A stretch of 16,487 nt of DNA from VFMC01 sp031404435 (lineage in GTDB: Bacteria; Actinomycetota; Acidimicrobiia; Acidimicrobiales; Ilumatobacteraceae): positions 1-16,487 of the forward strand of contig JANNHO010000221.1 in assembly GCA_031404435.1 (NCBI GenBank), written 5' to 3'. The notes under the pieces were generated by a model. It had not been told where the DNA came from and did not search any database. It worked only from the letters and a program-made list of their open reading frames with translations. Of this stretch, positions 1-8,687 are shown in pieces. Positions within the stretch are counted from its first letter, which is position 1, and the number at the start of each line of letters is the position of its first letter. Made by a program: the position numbers and the translations under genes.

Positions 1-201
1 GGGGGCGCGCATCGCGAGAGCGGCGATCACCAGCAACGACCCGGCGAGCACGAAGCGAAGCGCCAGGAACGTCAGCGGACCGGCATCACGGGTGCCGTAC
101 TTGGCCCCGACGAAGCCTGTGCTCCACAGCACCACGAACACCGCCGGAGCCCACCTGGCAACACGAGAAGGGCGGGCCGCTGGCACGGCCCGCCCTTGCA
201 T
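1..201 (-). CDS. EamA/DMT-family permease, N-terminal part only (runs off left edge)
   Basis: The minus strand reads an open frame to the window edge whose first segment contains VLWSTGFVGAKYG followed by PLTFLALRFVLAGSLLVIAAL. This is the typical first helix and second-helix entry of drug/metabolite transporter (EamA, formerly DUF6) proteins, which are ten-helix inner-membrane exporters or importers of small metabolites. Only about 50-67 residues are present, so the substrate cannot be guessed. Three in-frame starts exist: ATG at 201, GTG at 186 and GTG at 141. The first two lie before or inside the hairpin at 168-197, so if that hairpin is a terminator the GTG at 141, immediately before the first helix, is favoured. 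The gene follows the importer operon in the same direction. Whether it is co-transcribed by read-through is unknown. Confidence 0.72.
   Translation of the reverse strand, partial: MQGRAVPAARPSRVARWAPAVFVVLWSTGFVGAKYGTRDAGPLTFLALRFVLAGSLLVIAALAMRAP
168..197 (-). terminator. GC-rich hairpin, probable terminator of the transporter operon
   Basis: A perfect 11-bp inverted repeat (AAGGGCGGGCC and its complement) is separated by an 8-base loop. It begins 24 bases after the stop codon of the binding-protein gene. There is no long T-tract, only two T residues at the end of the stem, which is common for terminators of high-GC actinobacteria. It also overlaps the possible upstream starts of the following EamA gene, so it could alternatively attenuate that gene. 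Confidence 0.7.
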
Positions 202-221
202 CGCGTGAATCGGACCGAGTG

Positions 222-1493
222 TCAGATGCCACCCTCGGTGAGTTCGACCGTGACCGGCGCAAACCCGGTGCCGTTCACGTCGACATCGGCAGCGATGAGC
301 TGGGCGATGGCCTCGTTGACGATGTCGTTGGTCCACGCCTCGGTGTCGGGCGCCTTGGTCAGCACGGATGCGCCGTCAAGGTTCTTGGTGCCGCTGGCGA
401 TGCCGATGGTGCGTTCGTAGGCGGCCGTGTCGATCACACCGATGCCGCCGGCTGCCGGCCAGATCAGCTTGTTGACTTCGTTCATCTGCCACAGCTGGTG
501 GGTGGCGCCGAGCGTGGAGCCCTTGCCGACGACGATGTCACGGCATGCCTCGACGTTGTCACGGCAGTACACCCAGCCCTGGATCGACCCCTTCACGAAA
601 GCGATCGCCTGACCGCAGTAGGCCGGGTCCGACAAGCGGGCCTGGTCGGCCCAGATCGCGTCTTGCAACATGCCGACGCCCTCATCTTCGTACGAGACCA
701 CGTTGAGGTCCTCGGGGGTGTACAGCTCGCCAGTATCGGGATTGACCGCTTCCAATACCTGCGCGTACTCGTTGTAGGTCATTGCCTCGGCAGCGTCGAT
801 GTCGCCGGCGAGTAGGCCGGACATGTCGAAGTTCTGCTGCAACAAGGTGACATCGGACGCAGGATCGAGGCCGGCCTTGGACAGCGCAGCGAAGATCTCG
901 TACTCGTTACCGAAGCCCCAGTTGCCGATCTTCTTGCCGGCGAAATCGGCTGCCGAAGTGATCCCGGCATCTTTGAAGCTCACCTGCAGCGTGCCGCTGC
1001 GCTGGAAGATCTGGGCGATGTTGGTCACCTGCGCGCCGGCTTCACGCTCGGCCAGGGCCTTGGGCACCCACGAGATGGCGAAGTCGGCGGCACCGCTGGC
1101 GAGGGTTTTCTGTGGGGCGATCTCGACGCCGCCTTCGATGATCTCGACGTTGAGGCCGGCGTCTTCGTAGAAGCCCTGCTCGACCGCAGCGAAGTACCCG
1201 GCGAACTGCGACTGCGTGAACCACTGCAGTTGCAACTTGACGTCGGCCCCCTCCGGCGCCGTGCAGGTGGCGACATCGACGGCCAAACCGGTGCCTGCCG
1301 ACGGGGCATCGCCGGCTGGCGCGGTGGTGGCCCCCGGTGCGTCGGTGCCGTCAGGCGCAGCCGATGAATCGGGCGCGTCGGTGGCCGCCGGTGCGGTTAC
1401 CGCCTCGTCCGCCTCGCTGTCGCCGCATGCGGCAACGAGCAGGCCGGCCAGGCCGACAGCTGCAACCGCTCTGATTACTCGATTCCTTCTCAT
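222..1493 (-). CDS. ABC importer substrate-binding lipoprotein, NMT1/THI5-like
   Basis: A 423-residue extracytoplasmic solute-binding protein. Residues 1-22 form a lipoprotein signal peptide with arginines at 2, 3, 5 and 8, a hydrophobic stretch and the lipobox LVAAC, so Cys23 should be lipidated. Residues 24-70 are a low-complexity Ala/Asp/Thr/Pro linker usual in actinobacterial lipoproteins. The body starts at KLQLQWFTQSQFAGYFAA and continues through EQGFYEDAGLNVEI and GAADFAISW, the signature of the NMT1/SsuA-like family that binds pyrimidines, thiamine precursors, riboflavin-like or sulfonate ligands. A strong Shine-Dalgarno sequence (AAGGGGAG) lies just before the ATG. The 57-base gap to the preceding permease is the largest within the transporter block. 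Context with dihydropyrimidinase suggests a pyrimidine or hydantoin-like ligand. The ligand is inference. Confidence 0.88.
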   Translation of the reverse strand: MRRNRVIRAVAAVGLAGLLVAACGDSEADEAVTAPAATDAPDSSAAPDGTDAPGATTAPAGDAPSAGTGLAVDVATCTAPEGADVKLQLQWFTQSQFAGYFAAVEQGFYEDAGLNVEIIEGGVEIAPQKTLASGAADFAISWVPKALAEREAGAQVTNIAQIFQRSGTLQVSFKDAGITSAADFAGKKIGNWGFGNEYEIFAALSKAGLDPASDVTLLQQNFDMSGLLAGDIDAAEAMTYNEYAQVLEAVNPDTGELYTPEDLNVVSYEDEGVGMLQDAIWADQARLSDPAYCGQAIAFVKGSIQGWVYCRDNVEACRDIVVGKGSTLGATHQLWQMNEVNKLIWPAAGGIGVIDTAAYERTIGIASGTKNLDGASVLTKAPDTEAWTNDIVNEAIAQLIAADVDVNGTGFAPVTVELTEGGI

Positions 1494-1550
1494 GGTTCTC
1501 CCCTTGGTTGTTGGTGATTCTGCTACTGGAAATCGTTGGTGACGGTGGCG

Positions 1551-2366
1551 TCACGGTTGCCCGCGACGCCGTTGCCATGGGACGACGGCGTACTCCACCA
1601 GGTTCGCACCGATGAAGAACATCAGCCCGAGGATCGACCCGCCGAGCACGTAGGCGAAGCCGAGGGCTTTGTTCGAACTGTTCAGTGTGCTGGCGATCTT
1701 GCTGCCGAGGCCATCTTGGGTACCGCCAAAGTACTCCGAAACGAGCGCGATGATCACGGCGATGGGCACGGCGGTGCGGATGCCGGTGAACAGGTAGGGC
1801 ATCGTGTTGGGCAGGCGCACCTTCGCCAGGACCTGGCGGGGCGTGGCCGCGTAGGAACGCATCAGCTCCATCTGCGTGGCGTCGTTCTGGCGCAGGCCTT
1901 TGGCGACCTGCACGAAAACAATGAAGAACACCGCGAGCGTGACCATGATCCGCCGACCGGTCTGGCTGTCGAGGGGATACATCCGGTTCAACACTCCGAC
2001 GATCACCACCGCCGGGATCGCCGCGATGGTCACGGCAAGCGGGTTGACGACCTGGTCGACGACGAGGAAGCGATTCGTCAGTGCGGCCAGGGCGAACCCG
2101 ACGAACGTGCCAAGGATCAGACCGATCAGCGCGTTGAGCCCGGTGACCTTGCAGGCATTGACGACCAGATCCGATTTGGCGAAGAACTCGTCGAGAATCG
2201 CCGACGGCTTGGGGATGACGAACGGCTTGACGTCGTAGGCGACGACCCACCACTGCCACAGGACGAGCGCGATCGAGCCGGCCACCAGCGGCGGCACGGC
2301 CGCGGCCGCGATTCGCCGGGCCGCCTGCGCGTTGAACGACGTTGCAACCGAAGATGTTGCGCTCAT
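1551..2366 (-). CDS. ABC importer permease (BPD_transp_1 type), second of two
   Basis: A 271-residue inner-membrane protein of the SsuC/TauC/ThiX-like permease class. About six hydrophobic segments are visible, for example residues 25-44, 76-97, 109-126 and 139-157, then two more at 197-212 and 236-262. The cytoplasmic EAA loop, which docks on the ATPase, lies near residues 168-190 (MRSYAATPRQVLAKVRLPN). The ATG at 2366 was chosen because its first base begins an ATGA overlap with the ATPase stop, indicating translational coupling. A longer upstream reading frame only overlaps the ATPase gene antiphase and is not needed. With the other permease (3223-4149) it should form a heterodimeric channel. 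Confidence 0.9.
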   Translation of the reverse strand: MSATSSVATSFNAQAARRIAAAAVPPLVAGSIALVLWQWWVVAYDVKPFVIPKPSAILDEFFAKSDLVVNACKVTGLNALIGLILGTFVGFALAALTNRFLVVDQVVNPLAVTIAAIPAVVIVGVLNRMYPLDSQTGRRIMVTLAVFFIVFVQVAKGLRQNDATQMELMRSYAATPRQVLAKVRLPNTMPYLFTGIRTAVPIAVIIALVSEYFGGTQDGLGSKIASTLNSSNKALGFAYVLGGSILGLMFFIGANLVEYAVVPWQRRRGQP

Positions 2367-3226
2367 CGGTCGTCGATCCCGCGGGCCAGACGATGATCCG
2401 CGGCGGCATCGTCGGGTGAGGGATGGGTCCCGCGCAGGGCCTCGCGCACCTCGGTGACCTTGGCGAAGAACTCGGTGGCTTCGCGGGTGAGCTCGTCGCG
2501 CCGGCGGCCAAAGGCCACGTCGATCATCGCGGTGATGCGGCCAGGGCGCGGCGACATGACCACGACTCGGTCGGCCAGGTACACGGCTTCGGGGATCGAG
2601 TGGGTGACGAACACGACGGTGGTTCCCGTGTCGGCGCAGATCCGCAACAGCTCGGCCTGCATGTGCTCGCGGGTCATCTCGTCGAGCGCCCCAAACGGCT
2701 CGTCCATCAACAACAGGTCGGGGTGCGCGGCAAGCGCCCTGGCGATGGCGACGCGTTGCTGCATGCCGCCGGAGAGTTGCCATGGCATGTGCCTGGCGAA
2801 CTCGGTGAGCTTCACCAGTTCGAGCATCTCTGCGCTGCGCGTCCGGCGCTCGGCCTTGTCCCAACCCTTCAGCTCGAGCGGAAGCTCGATGTTGCGCTCG
2901 ACACTGCGCCACTCGAACAGCCCGCTCTGTTGGAACGCCATTCCGTAGTCCTGGTCGAGACGGGCCTGGTGGGCCGGCTTACCGTTGACGAGCACCTCGC
3001 CGGTGGTGGGTTGGATGAGGTCGGCGATGAGCCGCAACAGGGTCGACTTACCGCAGCCGGACGGGCCGATCAGCGACACGAACTCACCCTTGGCGATGTG
3101 CAGGTCGACATCGACGAGCGCATCGACGCGGGTGCCACCGGCCACCTCGAACACCTTGCCGACACCGCTGACGTCGACGGTTGCCGTCGTGGCCGTAGGC
3201 ACCGAGACCGGGGTGACGGCGTTCAT
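2363..3226 (-). CDS. ABC importer ATP-binding subunit (SsuB/TauB/ThiZ-like)
   Basis: A 287-residue nucleotide-binding subunit that would energise import on the cytoplasmic face. All motifs are intact: Walker A GPSGCGKST at residues 54-62, Q-loop around 99-100, signature LSGGMQQR at 151-158, Walker B LLLMDE at 171-176, D-loop near 179-182 and switch histidine H209 (VTHS). The sequence most resembles the nitrate/sulfonate/taurine/thiamine-precursor class. A tail of about 55 residues follows the core and ends in a Asp/Ala/Arg-rich stretch. Its ATG overlaps the stop of the upstream permease by four bases (ATGA, 3223-3226), and its stop overlaps the start of the next permease the same way. The three membrane and ATPase components are therefore a single coupled unit. 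Confidence 0.94.
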   Translation of the reverse strand: MNAVTPVSVPTATTATVDVSGVGKVFEVAGGTRVDALVDVDLHIAKGEFVSLIGPSGCGKSTLLRLIADLIQPTTGEVLVNGKPAHQARLDQDYGMAFQQSGLFEWRSVERNIELPLELKGWDKAERRTRSAEMLELVKLTEFARHMPWQLSGGMQQRVAIARALAAHPDLLLMDEPFGALDEMTREHMQAELLRICADTGTTVVFVTHSIPEAVYLADRVVVMSPRPGRITAMIDVAFGRRRDELTREATEFFAKVTEVREALRGTHPSPDDAAADHRLARGIDDR

Positions 3227-4149
3227 GCGATCTCCTGCGGACGGTTACGCATCATCCGCCGGTCGATCGCCGCAACCAGGACCGACATCACCAGTCCCAA
3301 AGCTGCGGCACCGAACACGGCCGTGTACAGCTTGGCCGGATCGCTCGAAGCCTCCTGGCCGTAGGCGAAGATCTTGCGGCCCACGCCGTGCTTCACGCCG
3401 AGCGAGATCTCCGACACGACCACGCCGACCACCGCAGAGGCCGCCGCGACGCGCAGCGCCGGGGCGATGAACGGCACCGCCGCGGGAAAGCGCAACTTGA
3501 CCAACGTGGTGCCCCATCCCGCAGCGTAGGAGTCCATCAACTCCAGCGATGCCGGATGCGCCGCCTTCAGGCCGCGCAGGGTGCCGAGTGCCACCGGGAA
3601 GAACGCGAGGAACACCCCGAGCAGCACCGCTGCGACCCAGGCCTCCGTGGCCAGATCGCGGCTGGCATAGGCGAGCAGCGACAGGATCAATGGGCCGAGC
3701 ACAATGATCGGCACCGTCTGGGAAACCACCAGGTACGGCATCAGCGCCCGTTCGATCGTACGAAACCTGGCCATCACCACGGCGAGGCCGACACCGAACG
3801 CGGTGCCGGCGGCGAACGCCAACAGCGCAACCCGGAACGAGTACCAGGTCGCCGCGGCCACCACGACGAGCACGGAATCGGGGTTGCCGCGTACCTCGGG
3901 TTCGGTGAGGCGGCTGATCATCTCCCAGACGTGCGGCATCGCCAGGTCGCTGGAGCGGGGGAGCACGTGCACGCCGAGCAGCGATCCACCATCGACGGGA
4001 CCGATCCACTTGTACGCCTCCCACACCGCGGCCACGAGCGCAAACGCGAGCGGAAACATCGCCAGGTTGCGCCACCGGGACGCTGTCGAAACGGACGCTG
4101 GTGGAACCGGCGCTGACGGAACGGACCGGCGCGAGGTGGCACCGTTCAC
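3223..4149 (-). CDS. ABC importer permease (BPD_transp_1 type), first of two
   Basis: A 308-residue inner-membrane permease of the same class as the one at 1551-2366 but longer. It has a Pro/Ser-rich N-terminus (residues 1-28) and a first helix at about 30-48. An extra loop of about 50 residues (50-98) separates this from the helical core. The EAA loop is at about 204-226 (LMDSYAAGWGTTLVKLRFP). The GTG at 4149 is taken as start because it forms a GTGA overlap with the stop of the oxidoreductase gene. The reading frame continues upstream only in antiphase to that gene. The coupling of an enzyme gene directly to the importer supports a common substrate or product. Confidence 0.88.
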   Translation of the reverse strand: MNGATSRRSVPSAPVPPASVSTASRWRNLAMFPLAFALVAAVWEAYKWIGPVDGGSLLGVHVLPRSSDLAMPHVWEMISRLTEPEVRGNPDSVLVVVAAATWYSFRVALLAFAAGTAFGVGLAVVMARFRTIERALMPYLVVSQTVPIIVLGPLILSLLAYASRDLATEAWVAAVLLGVFLAFFPVALGTLRGLKAAHPASLELMDSYAAGWGTTLVKLRFPAAVPFIAPALRVAAASAVVGVVVSEISLGVKHGVGRKIFAYGQEASSDPAKLYTAVFGAAALGLVMSVLVAAIDRRMMRNRPQEIA

Positions 4150-5177
4150 GCCTTGGCCCGGATGTGTTCGGCCACTGCGGGCATCACGTGGTCGGCGTAG
4201 GACTGCAGGGTGTGGTCCTTGTCGTCGTGTTGGAGGTAGATCGCGTACTGGTCGACGCCGAGTGCTTGCAACTGCTTCATCCGCTCGATGTGCACCTCGG
4301 GCGGGCCGACGATGCAGAACCGGTCGACGATCTCGTCGGGCACGAACGAGGTGTGGGTGTTGCCGGCCTGGCCGTGCTCGTTGTAGTCGTAGCCCTGGCG
4401 GCCCTTGATGTACTCGGTGAGCGCCTGCGGGATCGACGAATCGTCGGCCCCGTAACGGGCGACGATGTCGGCCACGTGGTTGCCGACCATGCCACCGAAC
4501 CAGCGGCACTGCTCGCGGCCATGGGCCAACCCTTCCGGCGTGCCGTCGGTGACGTAGGCCGGCGCGGCCACGCAGATCGTGACGTCGCGTGCAGCACGGC
4601 CCGCCGCAGCCGCGGCGGCGCGGACCGCGCTGATGGTCCACTCGGCGATCGAGGTGTCGGCCAACTGCAAGATGAACCCGTCGCCGACCTCACCGGTGAG
4701 CGCCAGCGCCTTCGGCCCGTAGGCAGCCACCCACACCTCGAGCTCGCTGCGCGCCGCCCACGGCAGCCGCAACTCCGAACCCTTGTACGAGACGCTGCGC
4801 CCGTTGGCCAGTTCGCGGATGACGTGCACGGCATCGCGCAGCGTTGCCAGCGTGGTCGGCGCACCGTTGGTGACGCGCACCGCCGAGTCGCCACGGCCGA
4901 TCCCGCACACAGTGCGATTGCCGAACATCTCGTTCAGCGTGGCGTAGACGCTGGCGGTGACGGTCCAGTCGCGGGTGGCCGGGTTGGTCACCATCGGGCC
5001 GACGATGACGTTGCGGGTCTCGGCCAGGATCTGGCTGTAGATGACGTACGGCTCCTGCCACAGGATGTGGCTGTCGAAGGTCCACACGTAGCTGAACCCG
5101 TACGTCTCGGCCCGTTTGGCCAGATCCACCACGCGCGCCGACGGCGGCGTGGTTTGGAGGACGACACCGAACTCCAT
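4146..5177 (-). CDS. Luciferase-like (LLM class) F420-type oxidoreductase
   Basis: A 343-residue TIM-barrel protein of the bacterial-luciferase superfamily. MEFGVVLQTTPP at the N-terminus, VTNPATRDWTVTASVYATLNEMF (63-85) and GIGRGDSAVR (92-101) match the F420-dependent branch close to methylenetetrahydromethanopterin reductase. From memory, a subfamily of this branch (TIGR03842, CPS_4043 type) occurs beside pyrimidine-degradation genes. It would carry out hydride transfer with F420H2 or FMN. The substrate is unknown. It is not the uracil-cleaving monooxygenase RutA by context, because a dihydropyrimidinase is already present. The ATG at 5177 lies 10 bases after the dehydrogenase stop, while the frame extending to 5432 overlaps that gene out of phase. 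The Shine-Dalgarno sequence is weak, so coupling to the upstream gene is likely. Confidence 0.85.
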   Translation of the reverse strand: MEFGVVLQTTPPSARVVDLAKRAETYGFSYVWTFDSHILWQEPYVIYSQILAETRNVIVGPMVTNPATRDWTVTASVYATLNEMFGNRTVCGIGRGDSAVRVTNGAPTTLATLRDAVHVIRELANGRSVSYKGSELRLPWAARSELEVWVAAYGPKALALTGEVGDGFILQLADTSIAEWTISAVRAAAAAAGRAARDVTICVAAPAYVTDGTPEGLAHGREQCRWFGGMVGNHVADIVARYGADDSSIPQALTEYIKGRQGYDYNEHGQAGNTHTSFVPDEIVDRFCIVGPPEVHIERMKQLQALGVDQYAIYLQHDDKDHTLQSYADHVMPAVAEHIRAKA

Positions 5178-5187
5178 CAGCGCCGGC

Positions 5188-6675
<1,488 letters not shown>

Positions 6676-6715
6676 TGCTGCTCCTTGTACTTGCTGCTGA
6701 TTGAGATTGATGGGG

Positions 6716-8164
6716 TTAGACGAGGTACTGCGACAGGCCGCGACGCACGTACTGTCCGTGCCCCTTGCGACCGACGTAGGTGTCGTTTTCGACCACGACC
6801 GCGCCGCGCGACAGCACGGTGTCGACCTTGCCGTCGATCACCCAACCCTCCCAAGCGGAGTGGTCCATGTTCATGTGGTGCTTGTCGTTGATGCCGATCT
6901 TGGTCTTCGTGTTCGGGTCCCACACGACCACATCAGCATCGCTGCCGGGGGCGATGGTGCCCTTCTTCGGGTACATGCCGAACATGCGCGCCGGGGTGGT
7001 GCAGCAGGTCTCGACCCAACGCTCGAGCGACAACTCGCCAGCGACGACGCCTTGGTAGATCAGTTCCATGCGGTGCTCGACACCGCCGATGCCGTTGGGG
7101 ATCGCCGAGAAGTTGCCGAGGCCGAGCTCCTTCTGGTCCTTGAAACAGAAGGGGCAGTGATCGGTGCTGACGACGGCAAGCTCGTTCATCCGCAAGCCCT
7201 TCCACAGATCGCTCTGGTGGCCGTGACCCATCTGGCCGACGTAGTCGGGGTCGTGATCCTTGGAGCGCACCGGGGTGCTGCACACCCACTTGGCGCCCTC
7301 GAAGCCGGGCTGGCCGAGGGTCTCTTCGAGCGTGAGCCAGAGGTACTGCGGGCAGGTCTCGGCGAACACGTTGCGACCGTGATGACGGGCTGCTGCCACC
7401 TCGTTGAGCGCATCACCGGCCGACATGTGGACGATGTACAACGGCACGTTGCCGGCCACATGGCTGAGCACGATCGCCCGGTGCGTGGCCTCGGCTTCGA
7501 GCGGCGACGGTCGGGTGTAGCTGTGGTAGCGCGGATCGGTCTCACCACGGGCGAGGGCCTGCTGGACGAGAACGTCGATGGCGATGCCGTTTTCGGCGTG
7601 CATCATGATCATCGCCCCACAGTCGGCGGCGGTCTGCATCGCTTTCAGGATCTGCCCGTCGTCGCTGTAAAACACGCCCGGGTAGGCCATGAACAATTTG
7701 AAGCTGCTGATCCCCTCGTGCTCGGTGAGGTAGCGCAACGCCTTCAACGATTCGTCGTCGACCCCACCGATGATCTGGTGGAACCCGTAGTCGATCGCGC
7801 AGTTGCCGTCGGCCTTGCGATGCCACTCGCCAAGGCCATCGAACACGTTCTCGCCGGCGCGCTGCACGGCCATGTCGATGATGGTGGTGACGCCGCCCCA
7901 GGCCGCAGCGCGCGAGCCGGTTTCGAAGGTGTCGCTGGCGAACGTGCCACCGAACGGCAGCTCCATGTGCGTGTGCACGTCGACCCCGCCGGGGATGACG
8001 TACTTGCCGGCGGCGTCGATCACCTTCTGGCAGCCCTGCTCGGCACCGGCGAAGTAGCCGGGCGCCCCGAGCGCGACGATCGTCTCGCCGTCGATCAACA
8101 CGTCCTGGGCGATCACCCCGGTGGTGGAGATGACCTTGCCGTTCTTGATCAGTGTCGTGGCCAT
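6716..8164 (-). CDS. hydA: Dihydropyrimidinase / D-hydantoinase-type cyclic amidase
   Basis: A 482-residue amidohydrolase that opens 5,6-dihydrouracil or dihydrothymine to N-carbamoyl-beta-amino acids. The binuclear metal site is complete: HTH at 64-66, the carboxylatable lysine K156 in SFKLFMAYPG, H189 in MMHAENG, H246 in IVHMSAG and D335 in STDHCPF. The start at 8164 (ATG) has a GGAG site 7 bases upstream. The 26-codon extension to 8242 is rejected because it would run through the promoter and operator-like repeats. It is the first gene of the run hydA, mmsA, oxidoreductase, importer. Allantoinase or hydantoinase activity cannot be excluded from sequence, but the neighbouring nitrilase and MmsA favour the pyrimidine route. 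Confidence 0.93.
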   Translation of the reverse strand: MATTLIKNGKVISTTGVIAQDVLIDGETIVALGAPGYFAGAEQGCQKVIDAAGKYVIPGGVDVHTHMELPFGGTFASDTFETGSRAAAWGGVTTIIDMAVQRAGENVFDGLGEWHRKADGNCAIDYGFHQIIGGVDDESLKALRYLTEHEGISSFKLFMAYPGVFYSDDGQILKAMQTAADCGAMIMMHAENGIAIDVLVQQALARGETDPRYHSYTRPSPLEAEATHRAIVLSHVAGNVPLYIVHMSAGDALNEVAAARHHGRNVFAETCPQYLWLTLEETLGQPGFEGAKWVCSTPVRSKDHDPDYVGQMGHGHQSDLWKGLRMNELAVVSTDHCPFCFKDQKELGLGNFSAIPNGIGGVEHRMELIYQGVVAGELSLERWVETCCTTPARMFGMYPKKGTIAPGSDADVVVWDPNTKTKIGINDKHHMNMDHSAWEGWVIDGKVDTVLSRGAVVVENDTYVGRKGHGQYVRRGLSQYLV

Positions 8165-8191
8165 CGCCGAACTCCAGTCGCTCAGACCATG

Positions 8192-8220
8192 AGCGTAATG
8201 TGATTGCGCAGTCCTGACAA
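8192..8220 (-). promoter_or_regulatory. Promoter of the dihydropyrimidinase operon
   Basis: On the minus strand TTGTCA (8220-8215) and TACGCT (8197-8192) are 17 bp apart, a good sigma-70-class match (TTGACA and TANNNT). Predicted transcription start is near 8185, giving a leader of about 20 bases that contains the GGAG ribosome site. The same architecture, with an identical 10-base block around the -10 (TCACATTACG), occurs upstream of the nitrilase gene at 9838-9866. Confidence 0.65.
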
Positions 8221-8244
8221 TACGTGGATTGTTACCGCACAATC
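8217..8244. promoter_or_regulatory. Triple half-site operator-like array upstream of dihydropyrimidinase
   Basis: Three alternating half-sites ACAAT (8217-8221), ATTGT (8228-8232) and ACAAT (8239-8243) are each separated by exactly 6 bases, so they repeat every 11 bp on the same face of the helix. The last two form a perfect 6-bp palindrome GATTGT-N6-ACAATC. The first overlaps the -35 hexamer, so the array extends upstream from it as expected for an activator site, although repression by overlap is also possible. The likely binder is the LAL regulator at 9885-12824, by proximity only. Confidence 0.55.
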
Positions 8245-8275
8245 GCCGCAGTGCGTCTCGTACCGAAGCCGCTTG

Positions 8276-8677
8276 TCACTTGAACGGGTTGGTGACCAGC
8301 ACGCCGGCGATCATCGACCCGTCGGCAAGGTCCTCGGTGAGCAATCGTTCGCATCCGGCTCGCGACGCGGCGGCAAGGATGAGTGCATCCCAGTAGGACA
8401 ACGGATTGCGGTCGGCGATCACGAGAGCCGATCGCACGAGTGGGGCATCCACCGCCACGCAGCGAAGTCGGCTGAAGGACCGAACGGTCAACCCACACTC
8501 GCTCCACGTAAACGTCTCGGGGAACCGCCGGCGCACGACGGCCACGAATTCGCTGAGGACCTGCGAACTGATGACCAGCGACCCGTCGTCGAGAAGCCGC
8601 TGCACCTCCGCCTGCTTGTCGAGGTCATCGGGATCGATCGAGTACACCAGCACGTTGGTGTCGACGAAATCGGCCAT
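8276..8677 (-). CDS. vapC: PIN-domain ribonuclease toxin (VapC-like)
   Basis: A 133-residue PIN-domain protein starting MADFVDTNVLVYS. The acidic Mg2+ site of VapC-type RNases is visible: D6, E43 in QVLSEFVAV, D97 in SYWDALILAAA and D116 in LLTEDLADG. It would cleave RNA, often tRNA, when freed from its antitoxin. The ATG at 8677 lies 10 bases after the antitoxin stop. The longer frame reaching 8911 overlaps the antitoxin gene out of phase and is discarded. The pair sits between two pyrimidine-catabolism genes in the same orientation. Confidence 0.88.
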   Translation of the reverse strand: MADFVDTNVLVYSIDPDDLDKQAEVQRLLDDGSLVISSQVLSEFVAVVRRRFPETFTWSECGLTVRSFSRLRCVAVDAPLVRSALVIADRNPLSYWDALILAAASRAGCERLLTEDLADGSMIAGVLVTNPFK

Positions 8678-8687
8678 GCTCGACCGC

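Noticed and set aside
1494..1550. TPP riboswitch or other regulatory RNA before the NMT1/THI5-like binding protein
   Set aside because: The 57-base gap is too short for a TPP riboswitch and lacks its conserved CUGAGA and thi-box elements; only a ribosome site is seen. The region upstream of hydA was checked too, with the same result.
4146..5177. Identification of the luciferase-like enzyme as RutA (uracil monooxygenase)
   Set aside because: Motifs match the F420/Mer-like branch, no other rut genes are present, and ring opening is already supplied by dihydropyrimidinase.
8165..8242. 26-codon N-terminal extension of dihydropyrimidinase
   Set aside because: It runs through the predicted promoter and half-site array, and the ATG at 8164 has a proper ribosome site and the family's usual N-terminus.
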